Shown in pieces: positions 1 through 6,762 of a DNA stretch of 9,835 bases. Within the stretch, counting starts at the first letter, position 1. Each line of letters begins with the position of its first letter. This DNA comes from Flavobacterium sp. (GTDB lineage: Bacteria > Bacteroidota > Bacteroidia > Flavobacteriales > Flavobacteriaceae): assembly GCA_030151255.1 (NCBI GenBank), contig JASLED010000088.1, positions 1 through 9,835 of the forward strand, in the 5' to 3' direction. The notes under the pieces were generated by a model. The model saw only the letters and a list, made by a program, of their open reading frames with translations, was not told where the DNA came from and did not search any database. Position numbers and translations under genes: made by a program.

Positions 1-1918
1 CTTTATTTGTGGAAGCGACGAGCACGGTGTAGCTATTTCTATGAAAGCTAAAAAAGAGGGGATTACACCTCAACAAGTAATCGATAAGTACAATGGCATT
101 ATCAAGCAATCTTTTGCTGATTTTGGTATTTCATTTGACAATTATTCAAGAACTTCGTCGTCTATTCATCATCAGACTGCTTCAGAGTTCTTCAAAAAAT
201 TATACAACGAAGGTAAATTCATCGAAGAGGTAACAGAACAATTATACGACGCTGAAGCACAACAGTTTTTGGCCGATCGTTTTGTAACAGGTACTTGTCC
301 GAAATGTAGCAACGAAGAAGCGTACGGAGATCAATGTGAAAAATGTGGAACTTCGTTAAACGCAACAGACTTAATCAATCCTAAGTCAACTATTACTGGA
401 TCTAAGCCAATTTTAAAATCGACAAAACACTGGTTTTTACCTTTGGATCAATACGATGCATTTTTGCGCGAATGGATTTTAGAAGGACATAAAAACGATT
501 GGAAACCAAATGTTTACGGACAAGTAAAATCTTGGTTAGAGGACGGTTTAAAACCAAGAGCTGTAACGCGTGATTTAGATTGGGGAATTCCTGTACCTGT
601 TGAAGGTGCGGAAGGAAAAGTATTGTACGTTTGGTTTGATGCTCCGATTGGCTACATCTCATCTACCAAAGAATGGGCAGAAAGAGAAGGAAAAGATTGG
701 GAACCTTATTGGAAATCTGAAGATACAAAATTGGTTCATTTTATTGGAAAAGACAATATTGTATTCCATTGTGTAATTTTCCCTGCGATGTTAAAAGCAG
801 AAGGAAGTTATATTATGCCTGATAACGTACCCGCTAACGAATTCTTGAATTTAGAAGGAAATAAATTATCTACTTCTAAAAATTGGGCAGTTTGGTTGCA
901 CGAATATTTAGAAGAATTTCCAGGACAACAAGATGTATTGCGTTATGCATTAACTTCGAATGCTCCAGAAACAAAAGACAACGATTTTACTTGGAAAGAC
1001 TTTCAAGCGAGAAACAACAATGAGTTAGTAGCTATTTTTGGTAACTTCATTAACCGTGTGGTTGTGTTAACCAACAAATACTATGAAGGAGAAGTACCTA
1101 CACCTAACGAATTTAGCGAAGTAGATATTGCTACTTTACAAGAATTAAGAGCATATCCGCAAGTAATAGAAAGTTCTATCGATCGTTACCGTTTTAGAGA
1201 AGCATTATCAGAAATGATGAACGTAGCTCGTTTAGGAAACAAATATTTGGCAGATGAAGAGCCTTGGAAATTAATTAAAGAAAACCCAGAAAGAGTAAAA
1301 ACTCAAATGTATGTTGCCCTACAAATTGCAGCAGCACTTAGTACATTGGCTGAACCTTTCTTACCATTTACAGCAACTAAGCTAAAATCTATTCTTAAAA
1401 TTCAAACGCCAATAACGTGGGAAACAGTAGGACAAGACAAAGTATTGTTGGCTGCTGAACACGTAATTGGACAAGCAGAATTATTATTTGCTAAGATTGA
1501 AGACGAAGAAATTCAAAAACAATTGGATAAACTGGAAGCTTCTAAAAAAGCGAATGCAGCTGCCAACAAAACGGCTGAGCCGCAAAAAGAAGTTGCTACT
1601 TTTGACGATTTTACTAAATTGGATTTGCGCGTAGGAACAATTTTGGAAGCAGAAAAAATGCCAAAAGCAAATAAGCTTTTAGTATTAAAAGTAGATACAG
1701 GAATTGACGTTCGTACCATAGTTTCTGGAATTGCAGAGCATTTTAAACCAGAAGAAATTATTGGAAAACGCGTAACCGTTTTAGCCAACTTAGCACCAAG
1801 AGCATTACGCGGTGTTGAAAGCCAAGGAATGATTTTAATGACGGAAGATCAAGACGGAAAATTGGTTTTTGTAAATCCGGATGCTGAGAACGTGCCAAAC
1901 GGAGCAACGATTAATTAG
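1..1918 (+). CDS. metG: Methionyl-tRNA synthetase, 5'-truncated by window edge
   Basis: Cytosolic class I aminoacyl-tRNA synthetase that charges tRNA(Met) with methionine. The reading frame is open from base 2 and starts with FICGSDEHGVAIS, a hallmark stretch of the MetRS catalytic domain, so the ATG at 41 is internal. Roughly 45-50 N-terminal residues, including the HIGH motif, lie outside the window. Visible parts are a Cys4 zinc knuckle (CPKC, then CEKC; Cys codons at 296, 305, 335 and 344), the KMSKS-type signature as KLSTS (863-877), the alpha-helical anticodon-binding domain, an Ala/Lys-rich linker (about 1540-1600), and a C-terminal EMAP/Trbp111-like tRNA-binding OB fold from 1601 to the stop, starting FDDFTKLDLRVG. 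The fused OB domain is usual for the long bacterial MetRS form. Nothing is broken. Transcription ends at the strong hairpin 22 nt after the stop codon. Confidence 0.97.
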   Translation, partial: FICGSDEHGVAISMKAKKEGITPQQVIDKYNGIIKQSFADFGISFDNYSRTSSSIHHQTASEFFKKLYNEGKFIEEVTEQLYDAEAQQFLADRFVTGTCPKCSNEEAYGDQCEKCGTSLNATDLINPKSTITGSKPILKSTKHWFLPLDQYDAFLREWILEGHKNDWKPNVYGQVKSWLEDGLKPRAVTRDLDWGIPVPVEGAEGKVLYVWFDAPIGYISSTKEWAEREGKDWEPYWKSEDTKLVHFIGKDNIVFHCVIFPAMLKAEGSYIMPDNVPANEFLNLEGNKLSTSKNWAVWLHEYLEEFPGQQDVLRYALTSNAPETKDNDFTWKDFQARNNNELVAIFGNFINRVVVLTNKYYEGEVPTPNEFSEVDIATLQELRAYPQVIESSIDRYRFREALSEMMNVARLGNKYLADEEPWKLIKENPERVKTQMYVALQIAAALSTLAEPFLPFTATKLKSILKIQTPITWETVGQDKVLLAAEHVIGQAELLFAKIEDEEIQKQLDKLEASKKANAAANKTAEPQKEVATFDDFTKLDLRVGTILEAEKMPKANKLLVLKVDTGIDVRTIVSGIAEHFKPEEIIGKRVTVLANLAPRALRGVESQGMILMTEDQDGKLVFVNPDAENVPNGATIN

Positions 1919-1940
1919 TAATTAATTTTACTCAAGATAA

Positions 1941-1978
1941 TGAAAAAGGGAGAAACCATTGGGTTTCTCCCTTTTTCA
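1941..1978 (+). terminator. Rho-independent terminator of metG
   Basis: Perfect 17-bp stem, TGAAAAAGGGAGAAACC (1941-1957) pairing with 1962-1978, closed by the tetraloop ATTG. The poly-A/poly-T tracts are part of the stem, so the hairpin ends in a T-rich 3' arm. It begins 22 nt after the metG stop. The core and loop closely match the terminator at 3465-3494 read on the minus strand. Confidence 0.9.
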
Positions 1979-1990
1979 TTTCAAAAACTG

Positions 1991-2025
1991 TTTGTTTTAA
2001 AAAGTTAACGTTATGGTTATATTTG
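1991..2025 (+). promoter_or_regulatory. Bacteroidota-type promoter for the 2050-3459 gene
   Basis: A -7 box TATATTTG (2018-2025) matches TAnnTTTG. A candidate -33 element TTTG (1991-1994) lies 23 nt upstream, at the long end of the spacing reported for flavobacteria. The -7 box ends 24 nt before the ATG at 2050, which implies a short A-rich leader without a Shine-Dalgarno sequence. A GTTAAC palindrome (2004-2009) sits in the spacer. Confidence 0.7.
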
Positions 2026-2049
2026 CACAAATTTCACATAAAACAAACT

Positions 2050-3459
2050 ATGAATACTATTACAAAAGCTATTTTTATTTTGGTAGTGCTTTCAACATTG
2101 ATGAGCAAGGCACAAGAAATAAAGCTCCCTACTCATTTAGAAAACATTGATAATGTTTATCATCAACAAGTTTTTGACAAAAATTATTTTTTACTTTTTG
2201 ATACTAAAAAATCAGAAGTAATAAAAACAGATGCTAAACTAAACGTTGAAAAAACTATTGATATTGCTGTTGATTTAAAAAGTAATCTTTTTTCAAGTGT
2301 TATTTTTAACAATGAAAATAGCCTAACTACTTTTTGGCTTAGCAATAAAGACATTAATGCAGTTACAACCGATTTAACTAATGGAACCAATACATTAGCT
2401 GAGCCATTTCTTTTAAAAGAAAAAGGAGAAAGATTACTTGCTACTTTTGTTAACGAAGGTTTATTCTATGTTTTAAAAATTGTAAACCGAACAAGTACTT
2501 TAAAACTGATCAGCTTAGATACCAATTTTAACATAAAAGACGAAACTTTACTTGATTTTTCTGAAAAAGATTTTACCGATTCACACAAGCAATCGTTAAA
2601 TCTATTTCAAGTTATCGGTTCTGATTTTACTGCACCATTAATCTTTATTGAGAATAATAAGGATAGTAACTTAATCATGGCAACAGCAAAAAACAAATAC
2701 TATGTTAGAGGTAACAAACTATACATCACTATTGATAGTTCAAAAAGAAGAACCGATTTAATTACTATTGATTTAATTAGTAAAGCCAAAAGTCACGAAA
2801 TTTTTGATCAAAATTACGACAGAACAGAAGCGGTTTTTTATTCTTCAAATTCCTTTTTGTTTGATGATAAGTTAATACAATTTTGTGGAGGAAATAAATT
2901 TCTAAATTTCATCATCCGTGATTTATCTGGTACTATTATCAAAGAGCATTCTATTTTCTACAATCGTGATTCTGATTTTATTACAGGCGATGTGGTTATG
3001 TACACTGATATTAAGCTCATTAGAGATCATTCAAAAGAAATAGATAAACCAAATAGAATATTAAGCAAAATTGGAGGAGCCGGTTTAAAAGGGATATTTA
3101 TTACTACAGTAGATGACAATTATATTGTTAGATTTGGAAAAGTTCGTGAACTGAAATCAAATAGTCATTTTACAGGTGGAGGTGGCGCCTTAATGCCTTT
3201 ACTTTATTCTCCTTATCAAACTTCTATATTCAATGAATATTTTAATAGCGAAGCAACAATTGCTACTACAGTATTAGATCAGGATTTTAATCCAAATCCT
3301 TCTTTTCAACTAGAAGAAGATAAATTGGCAAAAATTAGAAAAGATCGCACCATTAATATTAAGGATAAAAAATACAAAACGCTCTTGAAGATAAACGGTC
3401 AAGACTATTACGGAAAACAAGAAAAAAAGAGCAATACTTTTGACTTAGTTCCGTACTAA
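2050..3459 (+). CDS. Secreted protein of unknown function
   Basis: I do not recognise the family. The 469-residue product starts with a clear Sec signal peptide (Lys6, hydrophobic residues 7-18, likely cleavage SKA|QE after residue 21). There is no lipobox Cys, so a periplasmic, secreted or outer-membrane-associated soluble protein is expected. The body alternates short beta-like segments with Asp/Asn turns, for example LDTNFNIKDETLLDF, IRDLSGTIIKEHSIF and VLDQDFNPNPSF. This hints at a repeated beta structure such as a propeller, but I see no named motif. A Gly-rich stretch, TGGGGALMPLLYSP, lies near the C-terminus. No catalytic signature was found. The ATG at 2050 is preferred over an in-frame TTG at 2023, because that TTG lies inside the -7 box and would sit upstream of the RNA start. 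The gene is monocistronic, with its own promoter and terminator, and is very AT-rich. Confidence 0.85.
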   Translation: MNTITKAIFILVVLSTLMSKAQEIKLPTHLENIDNVYHQQVFDKNYFLLFDTKKSEVIKTDAKLNVEKTIDIAVDLKSNLFSSVIFNNENSLTTFWLSNKDINAVTTDLTNGTNTLAEPFLLKEKGERLLATFVNEGLFYVLKIVNRTSTLKLISLDTNFNIKDETLLDFSEKDFTDSHKQSLNLFQVIGSDFTAPLIFIENNKDSNLIMATAKNKYYVRGNKLYITIDSSKRRTDLITIDLISKAKSHEIFDQNYDRTEAVFYSSNSFLFDDKLIQFCGGNKFLNFIIRDLSGTIIKEHSIFYNRDSDFITGDVVMYTDIKLIRDHSKEIDKPNRILSKIGGAGLKGIFITTVDDNYIVRFGKVRELKSNSHFTGGGGALMPLLYSPYQTSIFNEYFNSEATIATTVLDQDFNPNPSFQLEEDKLAKIRKDRTINIKDKKYKTLLKINGQDYYGKQEKKSNTFDLVPY

Positions 3460-3464
3460 AAAAC

Positions 3465-3494
3465 AAAAGGAGAAGCGCAATGGTTTCTCCTTTT
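3465..3494. terminator. Bidirectional terminator between convergent genes
   Basis: The hairpin pairs AAAAGGAGAAGC (3465-3476) with 3483-3494 (12 bp including one G-T wobble), with the 6-nt loop GCAATG. T-rich tails follow on both strands (TTTTTTGTTTTT on plus; TTTTGTTTTTTAG on minus). It lies 5 nt after the stop of the secreted-protein gene and 6 nt after the stop of the aldo/keto reductase gene, so it can serve both. Read on the minus strand it resembles the metG terminator, including part of the loop. Confidence 0.85.
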
Positions 3495-3500
3495 TTGTTT

Positions 3501-4442
3501 TTAATAAATACTTACTTCATTTAATCGTTTGATGTCTTCTTCGGTAAGGTTTAATTGCATCGATTTCAACAAACCTTGCAATTGCGCAAGATTAGTCGCG
3601 CTGACAATTGGAGCTGTAATTGTTGGTTGATGCAGTAACCAAGCAATCGCTATTTCAGAAATCGTAGCGTTATATCGTGTAGCCATTCGTTCGCATTCGT
3701 CAACAATTTGCAATCCTCTTTCGTTGATGTATTTTTTGACAAAGTCTTTTCTCGGACTATTTTCAATAGCTTCCAACGAACGATATTTTCCGCTCAAAAA
3801 ACCACTGGCTAAAGCAAAGTAAGGCATTACGGCCAATTCTTCTTTTTCTACAATTGGGCCATATTCTTGTTCGTATTTTTCTCTATCGTACAAATTATAC
3901 AAAGGTTGCAGCACTTCATAGCCTTGCCATCCTTTTTGTTGCGCTATTGCATTGCTTTCTATAATTCGGTCTGCCGCCATATTAGAAGCGCCTAAGTAAC
4001 GAACCTTCCCTTGCTGAATCAATTCATTATACGTTTGCATCACTTCTTCTAAAGGCGTGGTAAGATCGTCGTGGTGGGTATAATACAAATCGATATAATC
4101 GGTTTGCAATCGCTTTAAAGAAGCCTCTACTCCCGCAATAATTTGTGCTCTTGACAAACCGCGCTCCACACCTTGCATTGCTCCACCCACTTTGGTAGCC
4201 AAAATAACTTGGTGACGTTTTTTAGTCGCCTTAAACCATTTGCCTAAAATCGTTTCCGATTCTCCCCCTACATTGTGTGGTGCCCAATACGAATAATTGT
4301 TGGCCGTATCGATAAAATTTAAGCCTTCATCCAATAAAATATCCAATAGTCGAAACGCATCTTTTTCGTCTACTGTCCAACCCAATACATTGCCGCCAAA
4401 ACAAATCTTTGGCAAAATAAACTCTTGTTGAAATTTTGTCAT
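3501..4442 (-). CDS. Aldo/keto reductase
   Basis: NAD(P)H-dependent cytosolic oxidoreductase of the AKR superfamily, a single (beta/alpha)8 barrel. Its 313 residues are a normal length. The catalytic tetrad is visible: Asp45 and Tyr50 in FIDTANNY, Lys84 in LATKVGG, and His123 in DLYYTHHDD. Other family signatures are GGESETILGKW (59-69), the active-site strand GKVRYLGASN, and the C-terminal cofactor-side region AIAWLLHQPTITAPIVSA. It resembles the YajO/IolS-like branch of aldo/keto reductases, but the substrate cannot be told from sequence. The ATG at 4442 fits the family's N-terminus and lies 27 nt from a good -7 box. The gene stands alone, divergent from the enoyl-CoA hydratase gene, and its DNA looks somewhat richer in G+C than its neighbours. 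Nothing appears broken. Confidence 0.95.
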   Translation of the reverse strand: MTKFQQEFILPKICFGGNVLGWTVDEKDAFRLLDILLDEGLNFIDTANNYSYWAPHNVGGESETILGKWFKATKKRHQVILATKVGGAMQGVERGLSRAQIIAGVEASLKRLQTDYIDLYYTHHDDLTTPLEEVMQTYNELIQQGKVRYLGASNMAADRIIESNAIAQQKGWQGYEVLQPLYNLYDREKYEQEYGPIVEKEELAVMPYFALASGFLSGKYRSLEAIENSPRKDFVKKYINERGLQIVDECERMATRYNATISEIAIAWLLHQPTITAPIVSATNLAQLQGLLKSMQLNLTEEDIKRLNEVSIY

Positions 4443-4469
4443 TTTCTTTCTAATTCAATACCTAAAATA

Positions 4470-4501
4470 CAAAAATAGAACTTTACAGCTGTACAAAACA
4501 A
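4470..4501 (-). promoter_or_regulatory. Promoter of the aldo/keto reductase gene
   Basis: On the minus strand, a -7 box TATTTTTG (4470-4477) fits TAnnTTTG. TTG (4499-4501) is a -33 element with a 21-nt spacer, close to the family optimum. The 10-bp palindrome TACAGCTGTA (4484-4493) sits in the spacer. It could be an operator or a chance match. Confidence 0.65.
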
Positions 4502-4534
4502 CCATGCAAAGTTTCTGTTAACACTTTTCTTTTA

Positions 4535-4542
4535 TAAATTTG
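4535..4542 (+). promoter_or_regulatory. -7 box of the enoyl-CoA hydratase gene
   Basis: TAAATTTG (4535-4542) matches TAnnTTTG and ends 18 nt before the ATG at 4561. No clear TTG -33 element is seen. A GTTAAC palindrome (4517-4522) lies 12 nt upstream of the box. It is divergent from the aldo/keto reductase promoter within a 118-nt intergenic region. Confidence 0.6.
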
Positions 4543-4560
4543 ACAAAAACTATTAGAATT

Positions 4561-5322
4561 ATGGGTACAACTACTTACATAAAAACAGAAATAAACCAAG
4601 CTATTGCAACACTTACATTTTTTAATGAAGCAAGTAATTCGTTTCCGAGCTTTTTGTTAAAGGAACTTACTGAAAAAATTAATGATTTAGAGAAAGAAAC
4701 CGCTGTAACCACTGTTATTTTAAAAAGCGATGGAAACGGAGCATTTTGTGCAGGCGCGTCATTTGATGAATTACTACAAATAGAAAATGAGAAAACAGGA
4801 AAAGATTTTTTTTCTGGTTTTGCCAATGTAATTAATGCAATGCGCAAAAGCTCTAAACTATTTATTGGTAGAATTCACGGAAAAACAGTTGGTGGAGGTG
4901 TTGGTTTGGCAGCATCTTGTGATTATGTTTTTGCAACAGATAATGCAGCTATTAAACTTTCTGAGCTTGCTATTGGAATTGGACCTTTTGTTATTGAACC
5001 AGCAGTAAGTCGAAAAATAGGTAAAACAGCTTTTACATCAATGTCTTTGGCTGCTCATGAATGGAAAACAGCTTCTTGGGCACATAAAAATGGTTTATAT
5101 GATGAATTATTTGATTCGATAGAAAAATTGGATCGTGAAATTGCTGAATTTGCTGAAAAAGTAAGTCAATATAATCCGGAAGCATTAACTGAAATGAAAA
5201 AAATATTTTGGGAAGGCACTAGTCATTGGGATACTTTATTAGTTGAAAGAGCACAAATTTCAGGTAGTTTGGTCTTATCCGATTTTACCAAAAATGCCCT
5301 TAACAAATTCAAAAACAAGTAA
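4561..5322 (+). CDS. Enoyl-CoA hydratase/isomerase family protein, methylglutaconyl-CoA hydratase-like
   Basis: Crotonase-fold enzyme of 253 residues that should act on an acyl-CoA thioester in the cytosol. The two oxyanion-hole regions are present: GAFCAGASFDEL (about 61-72) and KTVGGGVGLAASCDYVFA (about 108-125). The Glu equivalent to rat enoyl-CoA hydratase Glu144 is replaced (GGGVGL rather than GGGCEL). The second catalytic Glu is kept at residue 135 in LSELAIGIGP. The LSE.xIG.xP pattern followed by a long helix resembles LiuC (3-methylglutaconyl-CoA hydratase of leucine breakdown) more than FadB-type hydratases, but I give no symbol because no other leucine-pathway gene is nearby. ATG 4561 is chosen because the in-frame TTG at 4540 lies inside the -7 box. 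No terminator hairpin is evident in the 62 nt before the next promoter, so readthrough is possible. Confidence 0.88.
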   Translation: MGTTTYIKTEINQAIATLTFFNEASNSFPSFLLKELTEKINDLEKETAVTTVILKSDGNGAFCAGASFDELLQIENEKTGKDFFSGFANVINAMRKSSKLFIGRIHGKTVGGGVGLAASCDYVFATDNAAIKLSELAIGIGPFVIEPAVSRKIGKTAFTSMSLAAHEWKTASWAHKNGLYDELFDSIEKLDREIAEFAEKVSQYNPEALTEMKKIFWEGTSHWDTLLVERAQISGSLVLSDFTKNALNKFKNK

Positions 5323-5325
5323 TGA

Positions 5326-5392
5326 TTTAACTTACATTTGTTATTTGATTTAACATAAAGTTTTAACATTTTAATATATTTCACTACATTTG
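5326..5392 (+). promoter_or_regulatory. Promoter and TTTAAC repeat region of the beta-barrel gene
   Basis: The -7 box TACATTTG (5385-5392) ends 12 nt before the ATG at 5405, giving a very short leader. A second TACATTTG lies at 5333-5340 and could be an upstream start. TTTAAC occurs three times (5326-5331, 5349-5354 and 5362-5367), and two of these are the longer TTTAACAT (5349, 5362). No TTG -33 element is correctly spaced from the proximal box. Confidence 0.5.
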
Positions 5393-5404
5393 AAAAAAAA
5401 TGCT

Positions 5405-6211
5405 ATGAAAAAGACAAAAGAATTACTATTACTTTGTTTTTCAGCTTTTTGCTTGTTAAACACAGCAAACATCAGCGCGCAAGAACAAGAGCAAACAAAG
5501 CAAAGAGACGCTCATTATACCGAAAAAGCATTTAGTCATTTAAATATTGCTGTAGGTTTTTCAACCCTTGGAACAACAATTGAAGTAGCAACTCCTTTAG
5601 CATCTCATTTAAAACTTAGAGCCGGAGTAAATTTTGTTGATGTAACAACGGAAGATTCTTCTATTGATATCAACGACCCAACAGGAGTATTACGAAAAGT
5701 ATTTGGAGAAGAAGTTTCTTATGCTACTAATATTAATGCAAAAACGTTTCATACTAATATTCTTGTAGACTTTTACCCTTTCAAAAAAGGAATATTTCAT
5801 GTTACAGGAGGTTTATACATTGGAGAATCAAAATTAAGTGCCAAAGGTAGAGTGGTAAATAGAACCGGAGCTGACGCTCAGTTACAACCTGGATATGATT
5901 GGCCTGAACTAGAATTTGATGGTCACATTATTACAATGAATGAAGGTCGTATTAATATGGAACTTACTTTAGGAAATAAAATTAAACCTTATTTGGGCAT
6001 TGGATTAGGAAGAGTTGTTTCTAAAAGACGTTTAGGCGTTCGTTTTGAAGCAGGTGTTCTATTTTCTGGCGAGTATAAAATTACTCAAAATGGAAAATCA
6101 CTTCCTGTCTCTAACTCTGATGTAAATAACTTTAGCGATATTGACAAATACAAAAATTTAATGAAATATTACCCAATGGTAAAATTGCAATTAAACTACA
6201 GAATTTTATAA
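5405..6211 (+). CDS. Probable outer-membrane beta-barrel protein, function unknown
   Basis: The 268-residue product has a Sec signal peptide (MKKTK, hydrophobic residues 7-18, cleavage about ISA|QE after residue 25). The mature part shows alternating amphipathic strands typical of small outer-membrane barrels in flavobacteria: LNIAVGFSTLG, LKLRAGVNFVDVTT, TNILVDFYPF, FHVTGGLYIGESKL, KPYLGIGLGRVV, RFEAGVLFSG and a last strand MVKLQLNYRIL. The final residue is Leu rather than the usual aromatic, which is slightly atypical. I recognise no named family and cannot tell a pore from a structural or assembly role. The ATG at 5405 is chosen over the in-frame TTG at 5390 because that TTG is part of the -7 box. 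The gene has its own promoter and is followed by a hairpin at 6235-6268. The mature N-terminus is rich in Glu and Gln (QEQEQTKQRD). Confidence 0.85.
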   Translation: MKKTKELLLLCFSAFCLLNTANISAQEQEQTKQRDAHYTEKAFSHLNIAVGFSTLGTTIEVATPLASHLKLRAGVNFVDVTTEDSSIDINDPTGVLRKVFGEEVSYATNINAKTFHTNILVDFYPFKKGIFHVTGGLYIGESKLSAKGRVVNRTGADAQLQPGYDWPELEFDGHIITMNEGRINMELTLGNKIKPYLGIGLGRVVSKRRLGVRFEAGVLFSGEYKITQNGKSLPVSNSDVNNFSDIDKYKNLMKYYPMVKLQLNYRIL

Positions 6212-6234
6212 TCTAATTAATAGATTTTCATACA

Positions 6235-6268
6235 TAGAATCTCGATTTTTTATAAAGTCGGGATTCTA
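6235..6268 (+). terminator. Terminator of the beta-barrel gene
   Basis: 15-bp stem (6235-6249 with 6254-6268) containing two G-U wobbles, with tetraloop TTAT, followed by CTATTTTTAC. It starts 23 nt after the stop codon. It ends only 10 nt before the -7 box of queD, so the terminator hairpin covers the -33 region of the next promoter. Confidence 0.75.
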
Positions 6269-6278
6269 CTATTTTTAC

Positions 6279-6286
6279 TACCTTTG
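6279..6286 (+). promoter_or_regulatory. -7 box of the queD-lpxH operon
   Basis: TACCTTTG matches TAnnTTTG and ends 14 nt before the queD ATG at 6301. No TTG -33 element is seen at the expected distance, which falls inside the preceding terminator hairpin. Confidence 0.6.
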
Positions 6287-6300
6287 TAAAAATTTTGATT

Positions 6301-6750
6301 ATGTCTAAAATTAGAATCACAAAGCAATTTACTTTCGAAACAGGCCATGCCTTATACGGCTATGATGGCAAGTGCCGCAACGTTCACGGTCATAGTTATA
6401 AACTAAGTGTTACAGTTATCGGATCGCCAATTACAGATACAACTAATGTGAAATTTGGAATGGTAATTGACTTTAGTGATCTAAAAAAAATAGTAAAAGA
6501 AGAAATTGTTGATATTTTTGATCACGCAACAGTTTTTAATAAAAATACACCACACGTAGAATTAGCTGCAGAGTTGAAAGAAAGAGGTCATCATGTAATT
6601 TTGGTAGATTATCAGCCAACAAGTGAAAATATGACGATTGATTTTGCTGCGAAAATTAAAAGTAGATTACCGCAAAACTTAGCTCTACATTCATTGCGTT
6701 TACAAGAAACCGAATCGTCTTATGCAGAATGGTTTCAGGAAGATAATTAA
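6301..6750 (+). CDS. queD: 6-carboxy-5,6,7,8-tetrahydropterin synthase (PTPS/QueD family)
   Basis: Converts 7,8-dihydroneopterin triphosphate to 6-carboxytetrahydropterin, the second step of preQ0/queuosine biosynthesis from GTP. The 149 residues show the zinc-binding His16, His29 and His31 and the catalytic Cys25 in the CxxxHGH motif (CRNVHGH). That motif marks QueD (PTPS-I) rather than the ExxxxHGH PTPS-III that replaces FolB in folate synthesis. FDHATVFN (73-80) holds the Asp-His pair, and PTSENM (106-111) and ETESSYAEW (136-144) match pterin-binding regions. It is longer than E. coli QueD because of an insertion around residues 80-105, which I recall as common in Bacteroidota homologues. 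ATG 6301 fits the family N-terminus; a TTG two codons upstream is less likely. It is first in an operon with the lpxH-like gene. Confidence 0.92.
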   Translation: MSKIRITKQFTFETGHALYGYDGKCRNVHGHSYKLSVTVIGSPITDTTNVKFGMVIDFSDLKKIVKEEIVDIFDHATVFNKNTPHVELAAELKERGHHVILVDYQPTSENMTIDFAAKIKSRLPQNLALHSLRLQETESSYAEWFQEDN

Positions 6751-6762
6751 TAAGTCTAAAGC

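Noticed and set aside
402..662. Open reading frame on the minus strand inside metG
   Set aside because: It lies wholly antisense to the well-conserved MetRS catalytic domain, has no recognisable motif and no promoter, so it is a shadow of metG.
1513..1788. Open reading frame on the minus strand in the 3' part of metG
   Set aside because: It is antisense to the tRNA-binding OB domain, with biased composition explained by the sense codons.
2184..2390. Short minus-strand reading frame within the secreted-protein gene
   Set aside because: It is antisense to a gene with a signal peptide and promoter and shows no motif.
4484..4493. Palindrome TACAGCTGTA in the aldo/keto reductase promoter spacer as an operator
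   Set aside because: Only 10 bp and a single copy in the window. The position is suggestive, but chance cannot be excluded, so it is mentioned only within the promoter entry.
4575..4847. Minus-strand reading frame within the enoyl-CoA hydratase gene
   Set aside because: It overlaps antisense the first oxyanion-hole region of a conserved enzyme, with no support of its own.
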